A DNA stretch of 64,000 nt, from positions 1 to 64,000 of the forward strand of contig NZ_JBHLVH010000014.1 in NCBI RefSeq assembly GCF_042433515.1, given 5' to 3'. The position numbers were made by a program, and so were the translations under genes. Of the stretch, positions 38,919 to 46,784 are shown in pieces. The notes beneath the pieces were generated by a model, which worked only from the letters and a program-made list of their open reading frames with translations, did not search any database and was not told the origin of the DNA. This stretch comes from Kytococcus schroeteri (GTDB taxonomy: Bacteria > Actinomycetota > Actinomycetes > Actinomycetales > Dermatophilaceae). Positions within the stretch are counted from its first letter, which is position 1. Every line of letters begins with the position of its first letter.

Positions 38919-38998
38919 CCTCAGACGGGCACGAGCTCGTCGGCGCGGCGGGCGGAGTCGTGCCTCAGGCGGGCACGAGCTCGTCCGCGCGACGGGCG
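38919..38998 (-). repeat. Tandem duplication of the symporter gene 3' end
   Basis: CCTCAGACGGGCACGAGCTC (from 38919) recurs as CCTCAGGCGGGCACGAGCTC (from 38963), 44 bases apart, with about 33 of 36 positions shared. The unit covers the final codons RRADELVP plus stop, so a second, untranslated copy of the carboxy terminus lies beyond the gene. Confidence 0.7.
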
Positions 38999-40392
38999 CC
39001 GCCGTCCGAGAGGACCTCGGCCGGCGCGGCCTCGGCACCGGCCTCGTCGTGCTCGGGCACGTAGGCCTCACCGGTGCGCTCGGCGTCGTAGAGGTCGCGG
39101 TCCAGCAGCCCCTCGCGCAGGGCCACGATGGCGGCCACCACGGTCTGGCCGGCCACGTTGGTGGCGGTGCGGCCCATGTCGATGATCGGGTCGATGGCCA
39201 GCAGCAGGCCCACGCCCTCCAGCGGCAGGCCCAGGGTGGAGAGGGTCAGCGTGAGCATCACCGTGGCGCCGGTGAGGCCCGCGGTGGCCGCGGAGCCCAG
39301 CACGGAGACCACGACGATGAGCAGGTAGTCCGTCAGCCCGAGCTCCACCCCGAAGAACTGGGCCACGAAGATCGCCGCGACCGCCGGGTAGACCGAGGCG
39401 CAGCCGTCCATCTTGGTGGTGGCGCCGAACGGGATGGCGAACGAGGCGTAGCTGGGGGAGACACCCAGGTTGCGCTCGGTGACGCGCTGGGTGAGCGGCA
39501 TCGTGCCCAGCGAGGAGCGGGAGACGAAGCCGAGCTGGATGGCCGGCCACGCCCCGGAGAACCACTGGCGCACCGAGAGCCCGTGGGCCTTGAGCAGCAG
39601 CGGGTACAGGCCGAAGGTCACGAGCGCCAGGCCCACGTAGAGGGTGGCCACGAAGATGCCCAGGCTGCCCATGGTCTCCCAGCCGTAGGTGGCCACGGCC
39701 TTGCCGATGAGGCCGGCGGTGCCGATGGGCGCGAGCAGGATGACCCACCAGAGGATCTTCTGCACGATGGCCAGGGCCGAGCGGGCGAAGCCGAGAAAGG
39801 GCTCGGCCTCCTCGCCCACCTTCACCGCGGCGATGCCGACGGCCAGCGCGATGACCACGATCTGCAGGGCGTTGAAGCCCATGGTGATCTCGCCGGCCTC
39901 GCCCGCCTTGGCGGAGATGCCCAGGAAGTTGGTGGGCACGATACCGGTGAGGAAGTCCAGCCACGAGCCGCTGCTGTCAGGGGCGGCCGCGGCGTCACGC
40001 GAGACGGTGGTGTGGGCGCCGGGGCGGGTGATCAGCGAGAGCACGATGCCGATGGTCACCGAGGCCAGCGCGGTGATGCCGAACCACAGCAGGGTCTGAC
40101 CGGCCAGGCGGGCGGCGTTGCCCACGGCGCGCAGGTTGGCCACCGAGGCGACGACGGCCAGGAAGATCAGCGGCGGCACGAGGGTCTTGAGCAGGGTCAC
40201 GAAGGTGGACCCCACGATGGTGAGGGTCTCGGTGAGCCAGTTGGGGTTCTCGGCGGTGCCGCCCATGCTCTTGGCGAGGGCGCCGAGCACCAGGCCGGCG
40301 AGCAGGCCGAGCAGGATCTGCTGGCCGAAGGAGGGGCGCCAGCCGCGGCGGGCGGGCGCTGCCGCGGTGGCGGCGGGGGAGGAGGTGGACAC
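38965..40392 (-). CDS. Dicarboxylate/amino acid:cation symporter (DAACS family)
   Basis: A sodium- or proton-coupled symporter for C4-dicarboxylates or acidic amino acids. The 475-residue product has about eight membrane helices. It carries the serine-rich re-entrant motif LGFVSRSSLGTMPLTQ near residues 285-300, AIPFGATTKMDGCASVYPA near 325-343, and the second re-entrant loop IDPIIDMGRTATNVAGQTVV near 410-430, including the substrate-binding Asp and Asn. The GTG at 40392 has AAAGGA at good spacing. The carboxy tail is hydrophilic. Whether it prefers aspartate, glutamate or succinate cannot be read; the later cyanophycin genes make aspartate supply an interesting speculation. Confidence 0.9.
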   Translation of the reverse strand: MSTSSPAATAAAPARRGWRPSFGQQILLGLLAGLVLGALAKSMGGTAENPNWLTETLTIVGSTFVTLLKTLVPPLIFLAVVASVANLRAVGNAARLAGQTLLWFGITALASVTIGIVLSLITRPGAHTTVSRDAAAAPDSSGSWLDFLTGIVPTNFLGISAKAGEAGEITMGFNALQIVVIALAVGIAAVKVGEEAEPFLGFARSALAIVQKILWWVILLAPIGTAGLIGKAVATYGWETMGSLGIFVATLYVGLALVTFGLYPLLLKAHGLSVRQWFSGAWPAIQLGFVSRSSLGTMPLTQRVTERNLGVSPSYASFAIPFGATTKMDGCASVYPAVAAIFVAQFFGVELGLTDYLLIVVVSVLGSAATAGLTGATVMLTLTLSTLGLPLEGVGLLLAIDPIIDMGRTATNVAGQTVVAAIVALREGLLDRDLYDAERTGEAYVPEHDEAGAEAAPAEVLSDGGARRADELVPA

Positions 40393-40577
40393 GAGGGATC
40401 CTTTCGAGGGCGCGCACACGGCATCGGCCCGGACCCCGACGGACGGGGACGGGCGATGGGGGAGTGCACAGGGGGAGCCGGGCGGACCGGCGGGGTCGAC
40501 GGAGCTCAGCGGCTCAACATCGGAACGCCGGGGAACGCCCCAGGTCCACGTGCAGACGACGTGTCAGGGGGAGTGGC

Positions 40578-40587
40578 ATGACGTCAT
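40578..40587. promoter_or_regulatory. ATGACGTCAT palindrome upstream of the symporter
   Basis: A perfect 10-base palindrome within a wider GTCA...TGAC pairing, about 190 bases before the symporter start and in the only AT-rich patch of the 40393-40691 gap. It may be an operator for a GntR-like regulator. Confidence 0.3.
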
Positions 40588-40643
40588 CTTATCAGTGACC
40601 AAAGGTGGGGAACGCCTTCAGCCGGGTGACCGTGGGCACACGA

Positions 40644-40678
40644 CGGCGGCCCGTCCCCCCCTCTGGAACGGGCCGCCG
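40644..40678 (-). terminator. Terminator of the YpfJ-like protease gene
   Basis: CGGCGGCCCGT and ACGGGCCGCCG form an 11-bp stem with a 13-base loop just past the minus-strand stop codon at 40692. Confidence 0.7.
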
Positions 40679-40691
40679 GATACGGGGTGGC

Positions 40692-41657
40692 TCAGAGGTT
40701 CTCGGCCTTGAAGGTGTTGCACGAGTTGGCCGTGCCACCGTCGTAGCCGGCCATGAACCAGCGCTGGCGCTGCTCGGAGGTGCCGTGCGTGAAGCCCTCC
40801 GGGTTCACACCGCGGCCGCTGCGCTGCTGGATGTTGTCGTCACCCACGGCCGCCGCCGCCTCCAGGGCCTGGTTGATCTGCTCCTGGGTCACCTTCTGGA
40901 TGAGGGTGTTGCCCTCGGCGTCCTGGGTGCTGTCGGCGTTCTTCACCCACACGCCGGCCAGGCAGTCGGCCATGAGCTCCACCTTCACGGCTCCGGACTC
41001 GGCACCCTTCGCATCCTTCTGCGCCTCGCCCAGCAGGCCCAGAATGTTCTGCACGTGGTGGCCGTACTCGTGGGCCACGATGTACATCTGCGCCAGGTTC
41101 TTGTTCTCCGGGTTCTCCAGGCCGAACTTGTCGAGCTCGGAGAAGAAGGCCGGGTCGATGTAGATCTTCTCGTCCACCGGGCAGTAGAACGGGCCCACCT
41201 CGTTGGAGGCGGTGCCGCACTGGCTCTGCGTGCGGCCGTTGTAGATCACCGTGGTGGCCTTGCGGTATTGCTCGTTGACATCCTGCGGCAGGGCCTTGGA
41301 CCAGTAGTCCTGCACGGAGTTCACCGTGCCGATGACGCGGCAGTCGGTGTGGTCGTTGGCGTCCTTGCCCGTCTTGCAGTGCGAGAAGTCGCCCGTGCCC
41401 TTGCCGAACGACCCCGTGTCCTGCTGGGCCTGCACCGACCCGCCGCCGAAGTTCCAGTTGCCACCCTGGCTCTGGGAGCCACCCCCACCGCCGCCACCGA
41501 GCATGTCGCCACCGCCCAGGAAGTACACCAGCAGCAGCAGGACGAGACCGCCGATGCCGCCACCACCGCCGATGACGGCGCCGCGGCCGAAGCCACCGCC
41601 GCCCCCTCCGCCGGAGACCTGCGAGGTGTCCAGGTTCGCGTTGTCGTTGAAGGTCAT
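40692..41657 (-). CDS. YpfJ/neutral zinc metallopeptidase family protein
   Basis: A putative membrane-anchored metalloprotease of the family containing E. coli YpfJ. The 321-residue product has a short cytoplasmic amino terminus with a run of seven glycines. One membrane helix (GGIGGLVLLLLVYFLGG near 34-50) is followed by another glycine/serine-rich linker. The catalytic motif VAHEYGHHVQNILG lies near residues 193-206, with a downstream ELMADCLAGVW third-ligand region. YCPVDEKIYIDPAFF precedes the active site as in the family. Substrates are unknown. It is divergent from the MFS gene. Confidence 0.9.
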   Translation of the reverse strand: MTFNDNANLDTSQVSGGGGGGGFGRGAVIGGGGGIGGLVLLLLVYFLGGGDMLGGGGGGGSQSQGGNWNFGGGSVQAQQDTGSFGKGTGDFSHCKTGKDANDHTDCRVIGTVNSVQDYWSKALPQDVNEQYRKATTVIYNGRTQSQCGTASNEVGPFYCPVDEKIYIDPAFFSELDKFGLENPENKNLAQMYIVAHEYGHHVQNILGLLGEAQKDAKGAESGAVKVELMADCLAGVWVKNADSTQDAEGNTLIQKVTQEQINQALEAAAAVGDDNIQQRSGRGVNPEGFTHGTSEQRQRWFMAGYDGGTANSCNTFKAENL

Positions 41658-41743
41658 GTGGGGGTCCTGCCTGTGTGCCGGTGAGGTGTCGGTTCAGCGT
41701 AGCCCGGGTGCGGCCCACCCGCCCGGCTCCACGGCATCGACCC

Positions 41744-41759
41744 CACGGCGTGAGCCGTG
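41744..41759. repeat. Short palindrome upstream of the MFS gene
   Basis: CACGGC-GTGA-GCCGTG, a perfect 6-bp stem in the 5' region of the MFS transporter. It could be an operator or part of a leader hairpin. Confidence 0.3.
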
Positions 41760-41820
41760 TCACCATGGGCCACCCTCGCGGGCCGTCGCACGCCCGTCCC
41801 CTCTGCCCCCAGGAGTTCCC

Positions 41821-43356
41821 TCGGCCTTCCTCGGCAAGGCCGAGTCCGTCGCCGGACCCGGCTACAGCAAGTGGCTCATCCCGCCCGCCGCACTGGCGGT
41901 GCACCTGTCCATCGGGCAGGTCTACGCCTTCTCGGTCTTCAAGTCCTCGCTCGTGCACCACTTCGGCTCCAGCCAGACGGCCGTCGCGTGGGTGTTCAGC
42001 ATCGCCATCGTGGTGCTGGGCCTCTCCGCGGCCGCTTTCGGCACCTGGGTGGAGCGCAACGGCCCACGCCGCGCCATGTTCGTGGCGGCGCTGTGCTGGG
42101 CCACCGGCTTCGTGGTCGGGTCGTTCGGCATCTCCACCGGCCAGCTGTGGCTGCTGTACCTGGGCTACGGCGTCATCGGCGGCATCGGCCTGGGCATCGG
42201 GTACATCTCGCCGGTGTCCACGCTCATGAAGTGGTTCCCCGACCGGCCGGGCCTGGCCACCGGCATGGCCATCATGGGCTTCGGCGGTGGTGCGCTGCTC
42301 GCCTCGCCGCTGTCCAACCGCCTGCTCTCGGCCTTCGACCCGGCCTACAGCCCCACCACGCCGGGTTCCTTCGCCAGCGGGCACGCGCTGAGCTCCACCT
42401 TCCTCACCCTGGGCGCCGGCTACCTCGTGCTCATGATGGTGGGCGTGGCCCTCATGCGCCTGCCGCAGGGCTTCGGCGACGACGACGCCGCCCACCACGT
42501 GCCGGCCACCAACGGCGTGCTCGTGCGCGCCGGCACCGCCATCCGCACGCCGCAGTTCTGGCTGCTGTGGGTGGTGCTGTTCACCAACGTGACCGCCGGC
42601 ATCGGCATCCTCGAGCAGGCGGCGCCCATGATCCAGGACTTCTTCCGCACCGAGGGCGGGTCGTCCACCGTCACCGCGGCCGCGGCCGGCGGGTTCGTGG
42701 GTCTGCTGTCCCTGGCCAACATGGGCGGGCGGTTCGTGTGGTCCACCACGAGCGACCACATCGGCCGCCGCGCCACGTACACGATGTACCTCGGCGTGGG
42801 CCTCGCGGCGTTCGCACTGCTGGCGCTCTTCGGGGGGACGAGCCCGGTGGTGTTCGTGGCCCTGGCCGCGCTCATCATCAGCTTCTACGGCGGCGGGTTC
42901 GCCACCGTCCCGGCCTACCTCAAGGACCTCTTCGGCACCCTCGAGGTCGGCGCCATCCACGGCCGTCTGCTCACCGCGTGGGCTGCTGCCGGCGTGGCCG
43001 GGCCGCTGATCGTCAACTCCGTGCTCGACCGCGCCGGCGAGCCGGGCACCATGACCGCCTCGGACTACCGCCCGGCCCTCTTCACGATGGTGGGCGTGCT
43101 CGCCGTCGGCTTCGTGGCCAACCTGCTGGTGCGCCCGGTGGCCGAGCGCCACGCCGACGAGGTGGCCGGCCCGCGCCACGGGGAGCGGACTGCCGCCGAG
43201 CAGGCCGGTGCGGCGGCGGGCGGCCCCGTCGACGCCGGGGCGCGCACCACCACCTCGCCGCTGCTGGTGGCCGTGGCCTGGGCGCTGGTGGTGCTGCCGC
43301 TGGCCTATGGGCTGTGGTTCACCGTGGAGAAGGCGAGCAAGCTCTTCCTCGGCTGA
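41821..43356 (+). CDS. OFA-type MFS transporter lacking an obvious start codon
   Basis: A major facilitator of the oxalate/formate antiporter (OFA) branch, with about twelve helices: YSKWLIPPAALAVHLSIGQVYAF opens it, then WVERNGPRRAMF, LGIGYISPVSTLMKWFPDRPG and MGGRFVWSTTSDHIGRR. The conserved protein begins around SAFLGKAESVAG at 41821. An AGGAG site lies at 41811-41815 but no ATG, GTG or TTG follows in frame until deep inside the first helix. Upstream, GTG 41683 is the nearest canonical start and would add an odd proline-rich leader. The simplest reading is loss of an ATG just before TCG 41821; a non-canonical start or a long leader are alternatives. Substrate unknown. Confidence 0.8.
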   Translation, partial: SAFLGKAESVAGPGYSKWLIPPAALAVHLSIGQVYAFSVFKSSLVHHFGSSQTAVAWVFSIAIVVLGLSAAAFGTWVERNGPRRAMFVAALCWATGFVVGSFGISTGQLWLLYLGYGVIGGIGLGIGYISPVSTLMKWFPDRPGLATGMAIMGFGGGALLASPLSNRLLSAFDPAYSPTTPGSFASGHALSSTFLTLGAGYLVLMMVGVALMRLPQGFGDDDAAHHVPATNGVLVRAGTAIRTPQFWLLWVVLFTNVTAGIGILEQAAPMIQDFFRTEGGSSTVTAAAAGGFVGLLSLANMGGRFVWSTTSDHIGRRATYTMYLGVGLAAFALLALFGGTSPVVFVALAALIISFYGGGFATVPAYLKDLFGTLEVGAIHGRLLTAWAAAGVAGPLIVNSVLDRAGEPGTMTASDYRPALFTMVGVLAVGFVANLLVRPVAERHADEVAGPRHGERTAAEQAGAAAGGPVDAGARTTTSPLLVAVAWALVVLPLAYGLWFTVEKASKLFLG

Positions 43357-43381
43357 ACGCCACCACCGCCCACTCCGGCGC

Positions 43382-43411
43382 GAGGCCCCGTCCACCATCG
43401 GACGGGGCCTC
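43382..43411. terminator. Bidirectional terminator between MFS and TOPRIM genes
   Basis: GAGGCCCCGTCC and GGACGGGGCCTC form a perfect 12-bp stem with a six-base loop between convergent genes. Confidence 0.8.
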
Positions 43412-43414
43412 CGC

Positions 43415-43990
43415 TCATGCCCAGCGCAGGCGGTCCAGGAGCATCTGCAGCGGCTCGGGCACCTCGTCGGCGTCCAGTGCGCCTGCCAGCACCCCGGCCG
43501 CCTGGGCCTTGCGCCCCGAGGCGGCGCCGCAGAAGCGGTGGAGCTGGTCGGCCAGGGTGCGCTCGCCCCAGTCGCCCTGGCTCTGGAAGGCCTCGAACTT
43601 GCCGCCGAGGCCGGCCGCCTCCAGCGCGGCGCGGGCACCCTCGGGGCCCAGGGCGCGGATCAGCTCGTCCTCCAGGTCGGCCTCGCAGACGAAGACCCCG
43701 TAGACGGGGAGGTCGGTGGCGTCCTGCACCGGCAGACCGTCGTCGGTGAGGGCCCGGACGGCGGGGTGGGCCTCGTTCTGGTCCACCAGGCCGAGCACGT
43801 CCACGTCGCCGCGCAGCAGGCGCAGCTCCTTGAGCACGCGGTTCCAGTTGGTCGCCCCGTCGAGCGAGACCAGCTGCACCGCGGCACCGTCGATGCCCTG
43901 GGCCTCCATGAGGGCGCGGACGGCGGCGACGTCGCTCACCCCCTCGAGCAGCACGACGGTGCGGGCATCCGATGCGGTGAGGTCGACCAT
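43415..43990 (-). CDS. Stand-alone TOPRIM (OLD-like) domain protein
   Basis: A 191-residue protein consisting largely of a TOPRIM fold, seen in topoisomerases, primases and OLD nucleases. It begins MVDLTASDARTVVLLEGVSD, with the conserved glutamate of the TOPRIM strand. LVSLDGATNWNRVLKELRLL and VDVLGLVDQNEAHPAVRAL carry the acidic pair, and VYGVFVCEADLEDELIRALG is the typical OLD-type tail. No ABC ATPase domain is attached, so it is not a complete OLD nuclease. Small actinobacterial homologues have no defined role; nuclease or nucleotide-binding activity is inferred only. A TACGAT box six bases before the ATG suggests a leaderless message. Confidence 0.8.
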   Translation of the reverse strand: MVDLTASDARTVVLLEGVSDVAAVRALMEAQGIDGAAVQLVSLDGATNWNRVLKELRLLRGDVDVLGLVDQNEAHPAVRALTDDGLPVQDATDLPVYGVFVCEADLEDELIRALGPEGARAALEAAGLGGKFEAFQSQGDWGERTLADQLHRFCGAASGRKAQAAGVLAGALDADEVPEPLQMLLDRLRWA

Positions 43991-43996
43991 GCGCGC

Positions 43997-44002
43997 ATCG
44001 TA
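43997..44002 (-). promoter_or_regulatory. Putative -10 element of the TOPRIM gene (leaderless)
   Basis: On the minus strand this reads TACGAT, six bases before the start codon at 43990. Confidence 0.45.
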
Positions 44003-44037
44003 GGCACCCGGGGCCCGGCGTCCCCGCCGCGACCTCC

Positions 44038-44199
44038 GCACCGGTGCGGTTCTCGACCTGACACCCCAGCCCAGTTCAGCACCGGTGCCGGTTTCGGACT
44101 GACACGTGCAGTGAGGTCCGCACCGGTGCGGTTCTCGACAGTCGAGTTCAGCACCGGTGCCGAAGTCGGCCCGTGCCATACCGAGTTCAGCACCGGTGC
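44038..44199. repeat. Array of five GCACCGGTGC palindromes
   Basis: The perfect palindrome GCACCGGTGC occurs at 44038, 44079, 44120, 44151 and 44190, spaced 41, 41, 31 and 39 bases. Flanks are also shared: AGTTCA precedes copies 2, 4 and 5, and G/CGGTTCTCGAC follows copies 1 and 3. The array fills the 327-base gap between the divergent TOPRIM and ABC-F genes. Unequal spacing and palindromic rather than unique spacers argue against CRISPR. It could be a cluster of operator sites or an intergenic repeat. Confidence 0.75.
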
Positions 44200-44270
44200 G
44201 GAAGTCGCCCCGGCCGCGAAGGAGCCCGCAGTCTCCACGAAAACCGGTCGGCCCCATCCGCCGCGGCCCG

Positions 44271-44276
44271 TAGACT
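44271..44276 (+). promoter_or_regulatory. Putative -10 element of the ABC-F gene
   Basis: TAGACT lies about 42 bases before the GTG at 44318, downstream of the palindrome array. Confidence 0.45.
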
Positions 44277-44317
44277 GGCGCGCTGCCGCACCGCCCACCA
44301 CCCCCAGGAGCACCCCC

Positions 44318-45916
44318 GTGATCACCGTGTCCGGCCTCGAGCTGCGCGCCGGCCCCCGTCTGCTGCTCGAGCCCACCAACTTCCGCGTGGGCGCCGGGGA
44401 CCGCATCGGGCTGGTCGGCCGCAACGGTGCGGGCAAGACCACCATGACCAAGGCGCTCGCGGGGGAGACCCTCCCGGCCGCCGGCACCATCCACAGCTCC
44501 GCCCCGGTGGGCTACCTGCCCCAGGACCCCCGCACCGGCGACCTGCAGGTCACCGGCCGCGCCCGCATCCTCTCGGCACGCGGCATGGAGGACATCGTGC
44601 GCCGCCGCGAGAAGGCCGAGGCCGAGATGGCCAGCGACGACCCGGCCGTCCGCGAGAAGGCCATGCGCCGCTACGACCGTGCCACCGTGGAGTTCGAGGC
44701 CGCCGGCGGGTACGCCGCGGAGTCCGAGGCCGCCACCATCTCCAGCGCGCTCGGCCTGCCCGGGCGCATCCTCGACCAGGAGCTCGCCACCCTCTCCGGT
44801 GGACAGCGCCGCCGCATCGAGCTGGCCCGCATCCTGTTCAGCGACGCCGAGACCCTCCTGCTCGACGAGCCCACCAACCACCTGGACGCCGACTCCATCG
44901 CCTGGCTGCGCGACCACCTGAGGAACTACGCGGGCGGCCTCATCGTCATCAGCCACGACGTGGACCTGCTCGATGCCGTGGTGAACAAGGTCTTCCACCT
45001 GGACGCCAACCGCAGCGTGCTCGACCAGTACTCGCTGGGCTGGAAGGCCTACCTCAAGCAGCGCGAGCTCGACGAGCACCGCCGGAAGCGGGAGCTGGCC
45101 AACGCCACCAAGAAGGCCGAGGCGCTGCGCTCCCAGGCCGACAAGATGCGCGCCAAGGCCACCAAGGCCACCGCCGCGCAGAACATGCTCAAGCGCGCCG
45201 ACCGCCTCGTGGAGGGCCTCGAGGGGGAGCGGCAGGCCGACAAGGTGGCCTCGCTGCGCTTCCCCACCCCGGCCCCCTGCGGCCGCACCCCGCTCATGGC
45301 CCGCGGCCTGTCCCGCTCCTACGGCTCGCTGGAGATCTTCACCGACGTGGACCTCGCCATCGACCGCGGCTCCAAGGTGGTCGTCCTGGGCCTCAACGGC
45401 GCCGGCAAGACCACGCTGCTGCGGATGCTGGCCGGCGTCGACGCCCCGGACACCGGCGAGATCACCCCCGGCCACGGCCTGCGCGTGGGCTACTACGCCC
45501 AGGAGCACGAGAACCTCGACACCGACCGCACCGTGCTGGAGAACATGAAGTCCAGCGCCCCGGACCTCGACGAGACGAACGTCCGCAAGGTGCTCGGCTC
45601 GTTCCTGTTCAGCGGCGATGACGTGGACAAGCCCGCCGGGGTGCTCTCCGGTGGGGAGAAGACGCGCCTCTCGCTGGCGATGCTCGTGGTCTCCGGCGCC
45701 AACCTGCTGCTGCTGGATGAGCCCACCAACAACCTCGACCCCGCCAGCCGCGCGGAGATCCTCGAGGCGCTGGCGCACTACGAGGGCGCCGTGGTGCTCG
45801 TGAGCCACGACGAGGGCGCCGTGGAGGCGCTCAACCCCGAGCGCGTGCTCCTGCTGCCCGACGGGATCGAGGACCTGTGGAACGCCAGCTACCTGGAGCT
45901 CGTCACCCTGGCCTGA
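44318..45916 (+). CDS. ABC-F family ATPase
   Basis: A soluble tandem ABC protein without membrane domains; ABC-F proteins act on the ribosome, relieving stalling or protecting it from antibiotics. The 532-residue product has Walker A GRNGAGKTTMTKAL near residues 34-47 and GLNGAGKTTLLRML near 355-368. LSGGQRRRIELARILF and LSGGEKTRLSLAMLVV are the signatures, LLLDEPTNHLDADSI and LLLDEPTNNLDPASR the Walker B motifs. A basic interdomain linker near 245-310 is rich in Lys and Arg. The GTG at 44318 has AGGAG seven bases upstream. The specific subfamily cannot be settled by eye. Confidence 0.92.
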   Translation: MITVSGLELRAGPRLLLEPTNFRVGAGDRIGLVGRNGAGKTTMTKALAGETLPAAGTIHSSAPVGYLPQDPRTGDLQVTGRARILSARGMEDIVRRREKAEAEMASDDPAVREKAMRRYDRATVEFEAAGGYAAESEAATISSALGLPGRILDQELATLSGGQRRRIELARILFSDAETLLLDEPTNHLDADSIAWLRDHLRNYAGGLIVISHDVDLLDAVVNKVFHLDANRSVLDQYSLGWKAYLKQRELDEHRRKRELANATKKAEALRSQADKMRAKATKATAAQNMLKRADRLVEGLEGERQADKVASLRFPTPAPCGRTPLMARGLSRSYGSLEIFTDVDLAIDRGSKVVVLGLNGAGKTTLLRMLAGVDAPDTGEITPGHGLRVGYYAQEHENLDTDRTVLENMKSSAPDLDETNVRKVLGSFLFSGDDVDKPAGVLSGGEKTRLSLAMLVVSGANLLLLDEPTNNLDPASRAEILEALAHYEGAVVLVSHDEGAVEALNPERVLLLPDGIEDLWNASYLELVTLA

Positions 45917-45920
45917 CCGC

Positions 45921-45938
45921 GCGGGGCCGGTGCCCCGC
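45921..45938. terminator. Short GC hairpin between ABC-F and SURF1 genes
   Basis: GCGGGGC-CGGT-GCCCCGC, a perfect seven-base stem five bases after the ABC-F stop, between convergent genes. Confidence 0.5.
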
Positions 45939-45962
45939 CCCGGTCCGATGGGGGAGCGCCCC

Positions 45963-46784
45963 TCAGCCGTCCTCCTCGTCCCAGATGCGGGTCTTCCTCC
46001 GCGCGGCCCTCTCGGCCCGGCGGCGGCGCTGTTCCTCGGGCGAGAGCTCGGTGAACACGGCGTTGCGCACCGAGAACACCCACAGCCCCACCGGGAAGAG
46101 CGTGGCGAGCCACCACTGGTAGGCGTACGCCTGGTGCGGGCCGAGGTCGGTCTCCGGCGGGTCGAGCGGCTCGGGGCGCTGCGAGGAGCCGTCCTCCTTG
46201 AGCAGCAGGAAGGGGTCGGCCAGCTGTACGCCGGTGGAGCGCTCCACCTCGTCGGTGTTCACCATGTCGACCTGGCCGGCCGGCAGGTCGCGGTCGCGGG
46301 CGGGCTCGCTGGGCCGCAGCCAGGCCACGAGCTCGGTGGTGCCCTTCGGCGGGGCGGGCACCTCGGGCAGTGTCTGCGCGTCGTTGGCGTTGGCCACCCA
46401 GCCCCGGTTCACCACGACGGCGGGGCCCTCGTCGGGCTGGAAGGGCACGAGCACCTCGTACCCGTAGGTGGACTTGCTGGCCGTGCCGAAGTGCGGGCGG
46501 TTGCGCACGAGCGTCTGCTTCTCGGGCAGGTAGTGGCCGGTCAGCCGCACGGGCGTCCACTCGTCGTCGTACTCGTAGGACCCGTCGGGGCGCACCAGTT
46601 CGGTGTACGGGCGCGGGGCGGCGTCGCGGTGGGTCTCGATGCGGTGCACGGCCGCCTGCTTGTGCTCGTGCCGGTGCCACTGCCACAGCCCCAGGCGCAC
46701 GAAGACGCCGCACACCAGCAGCGCCACGAGCAGCAGAGCGATCCACTTCGGCCTCAGGGCCATGCGCAGCCAGTCGCGCATCAT
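45963..46784 (-). CDS. SURF1 family cytochrome oxidase assembly protein
   Basis: A membrane protein implicated in haem insertion into cytochrome c oxidase. The 273-residue product has one amino-terminal helix (WIALLLVALLVCGVFVRLGLWQW near residues 14-36) and a carboxy-terminal helix (QAYAYQWWLATLFPVGLWVF near 215-235). Between them lies an extracellular domain with PVRLTGHYLPEKQTLVRNRP and VVNRGWVAN, the family hallmarks. The carboxy tail is strongly basic. The ATG at 46784 overlaps the stop of the upstream small gene (ATGA). With ctaA and ctaB elsewhere in the window, it supports an aa3 oxidase. Confidence 0.93.
   Translation of the reverse strand: MMRDWLRMALRPKWIALLLVALLVCGVFVRLGLWQWHRHEHKQAAVHRIETHRDAAPRPYTELVRPDGSYEYDDEWTPVRLTGHYLPEKQTLVRNRPHFGTASKSTYGYEVLVPFQPDEGPAVVVNRGWVANANDAQTLPEVPAPPKGTTELVAWLRPSEPARDRDLPAGQVDMVNTDEVERSTGVQLADPFLLLKEDGSSQRPEPLDPPETDLGPHQAYAYQWWLATLFPVGLWVFSVRNAVFTELSPEEQRRRRAERAARRKTRIWDEEDG

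Noticed and set aside
41440..41660. Glycine runs in the YpfJ-like protein considered as an assembly artefact
   Set aside because: Glycine-rich flanks around the single membrane helix are typical for this family and the frame is intact.
44038..44199. Palindrome array considered as a CRISPR
   Set aside because: Repeats are only 10-16 bases, spacing is uneven, intervening sequences are related to one another and no cas genes are present.
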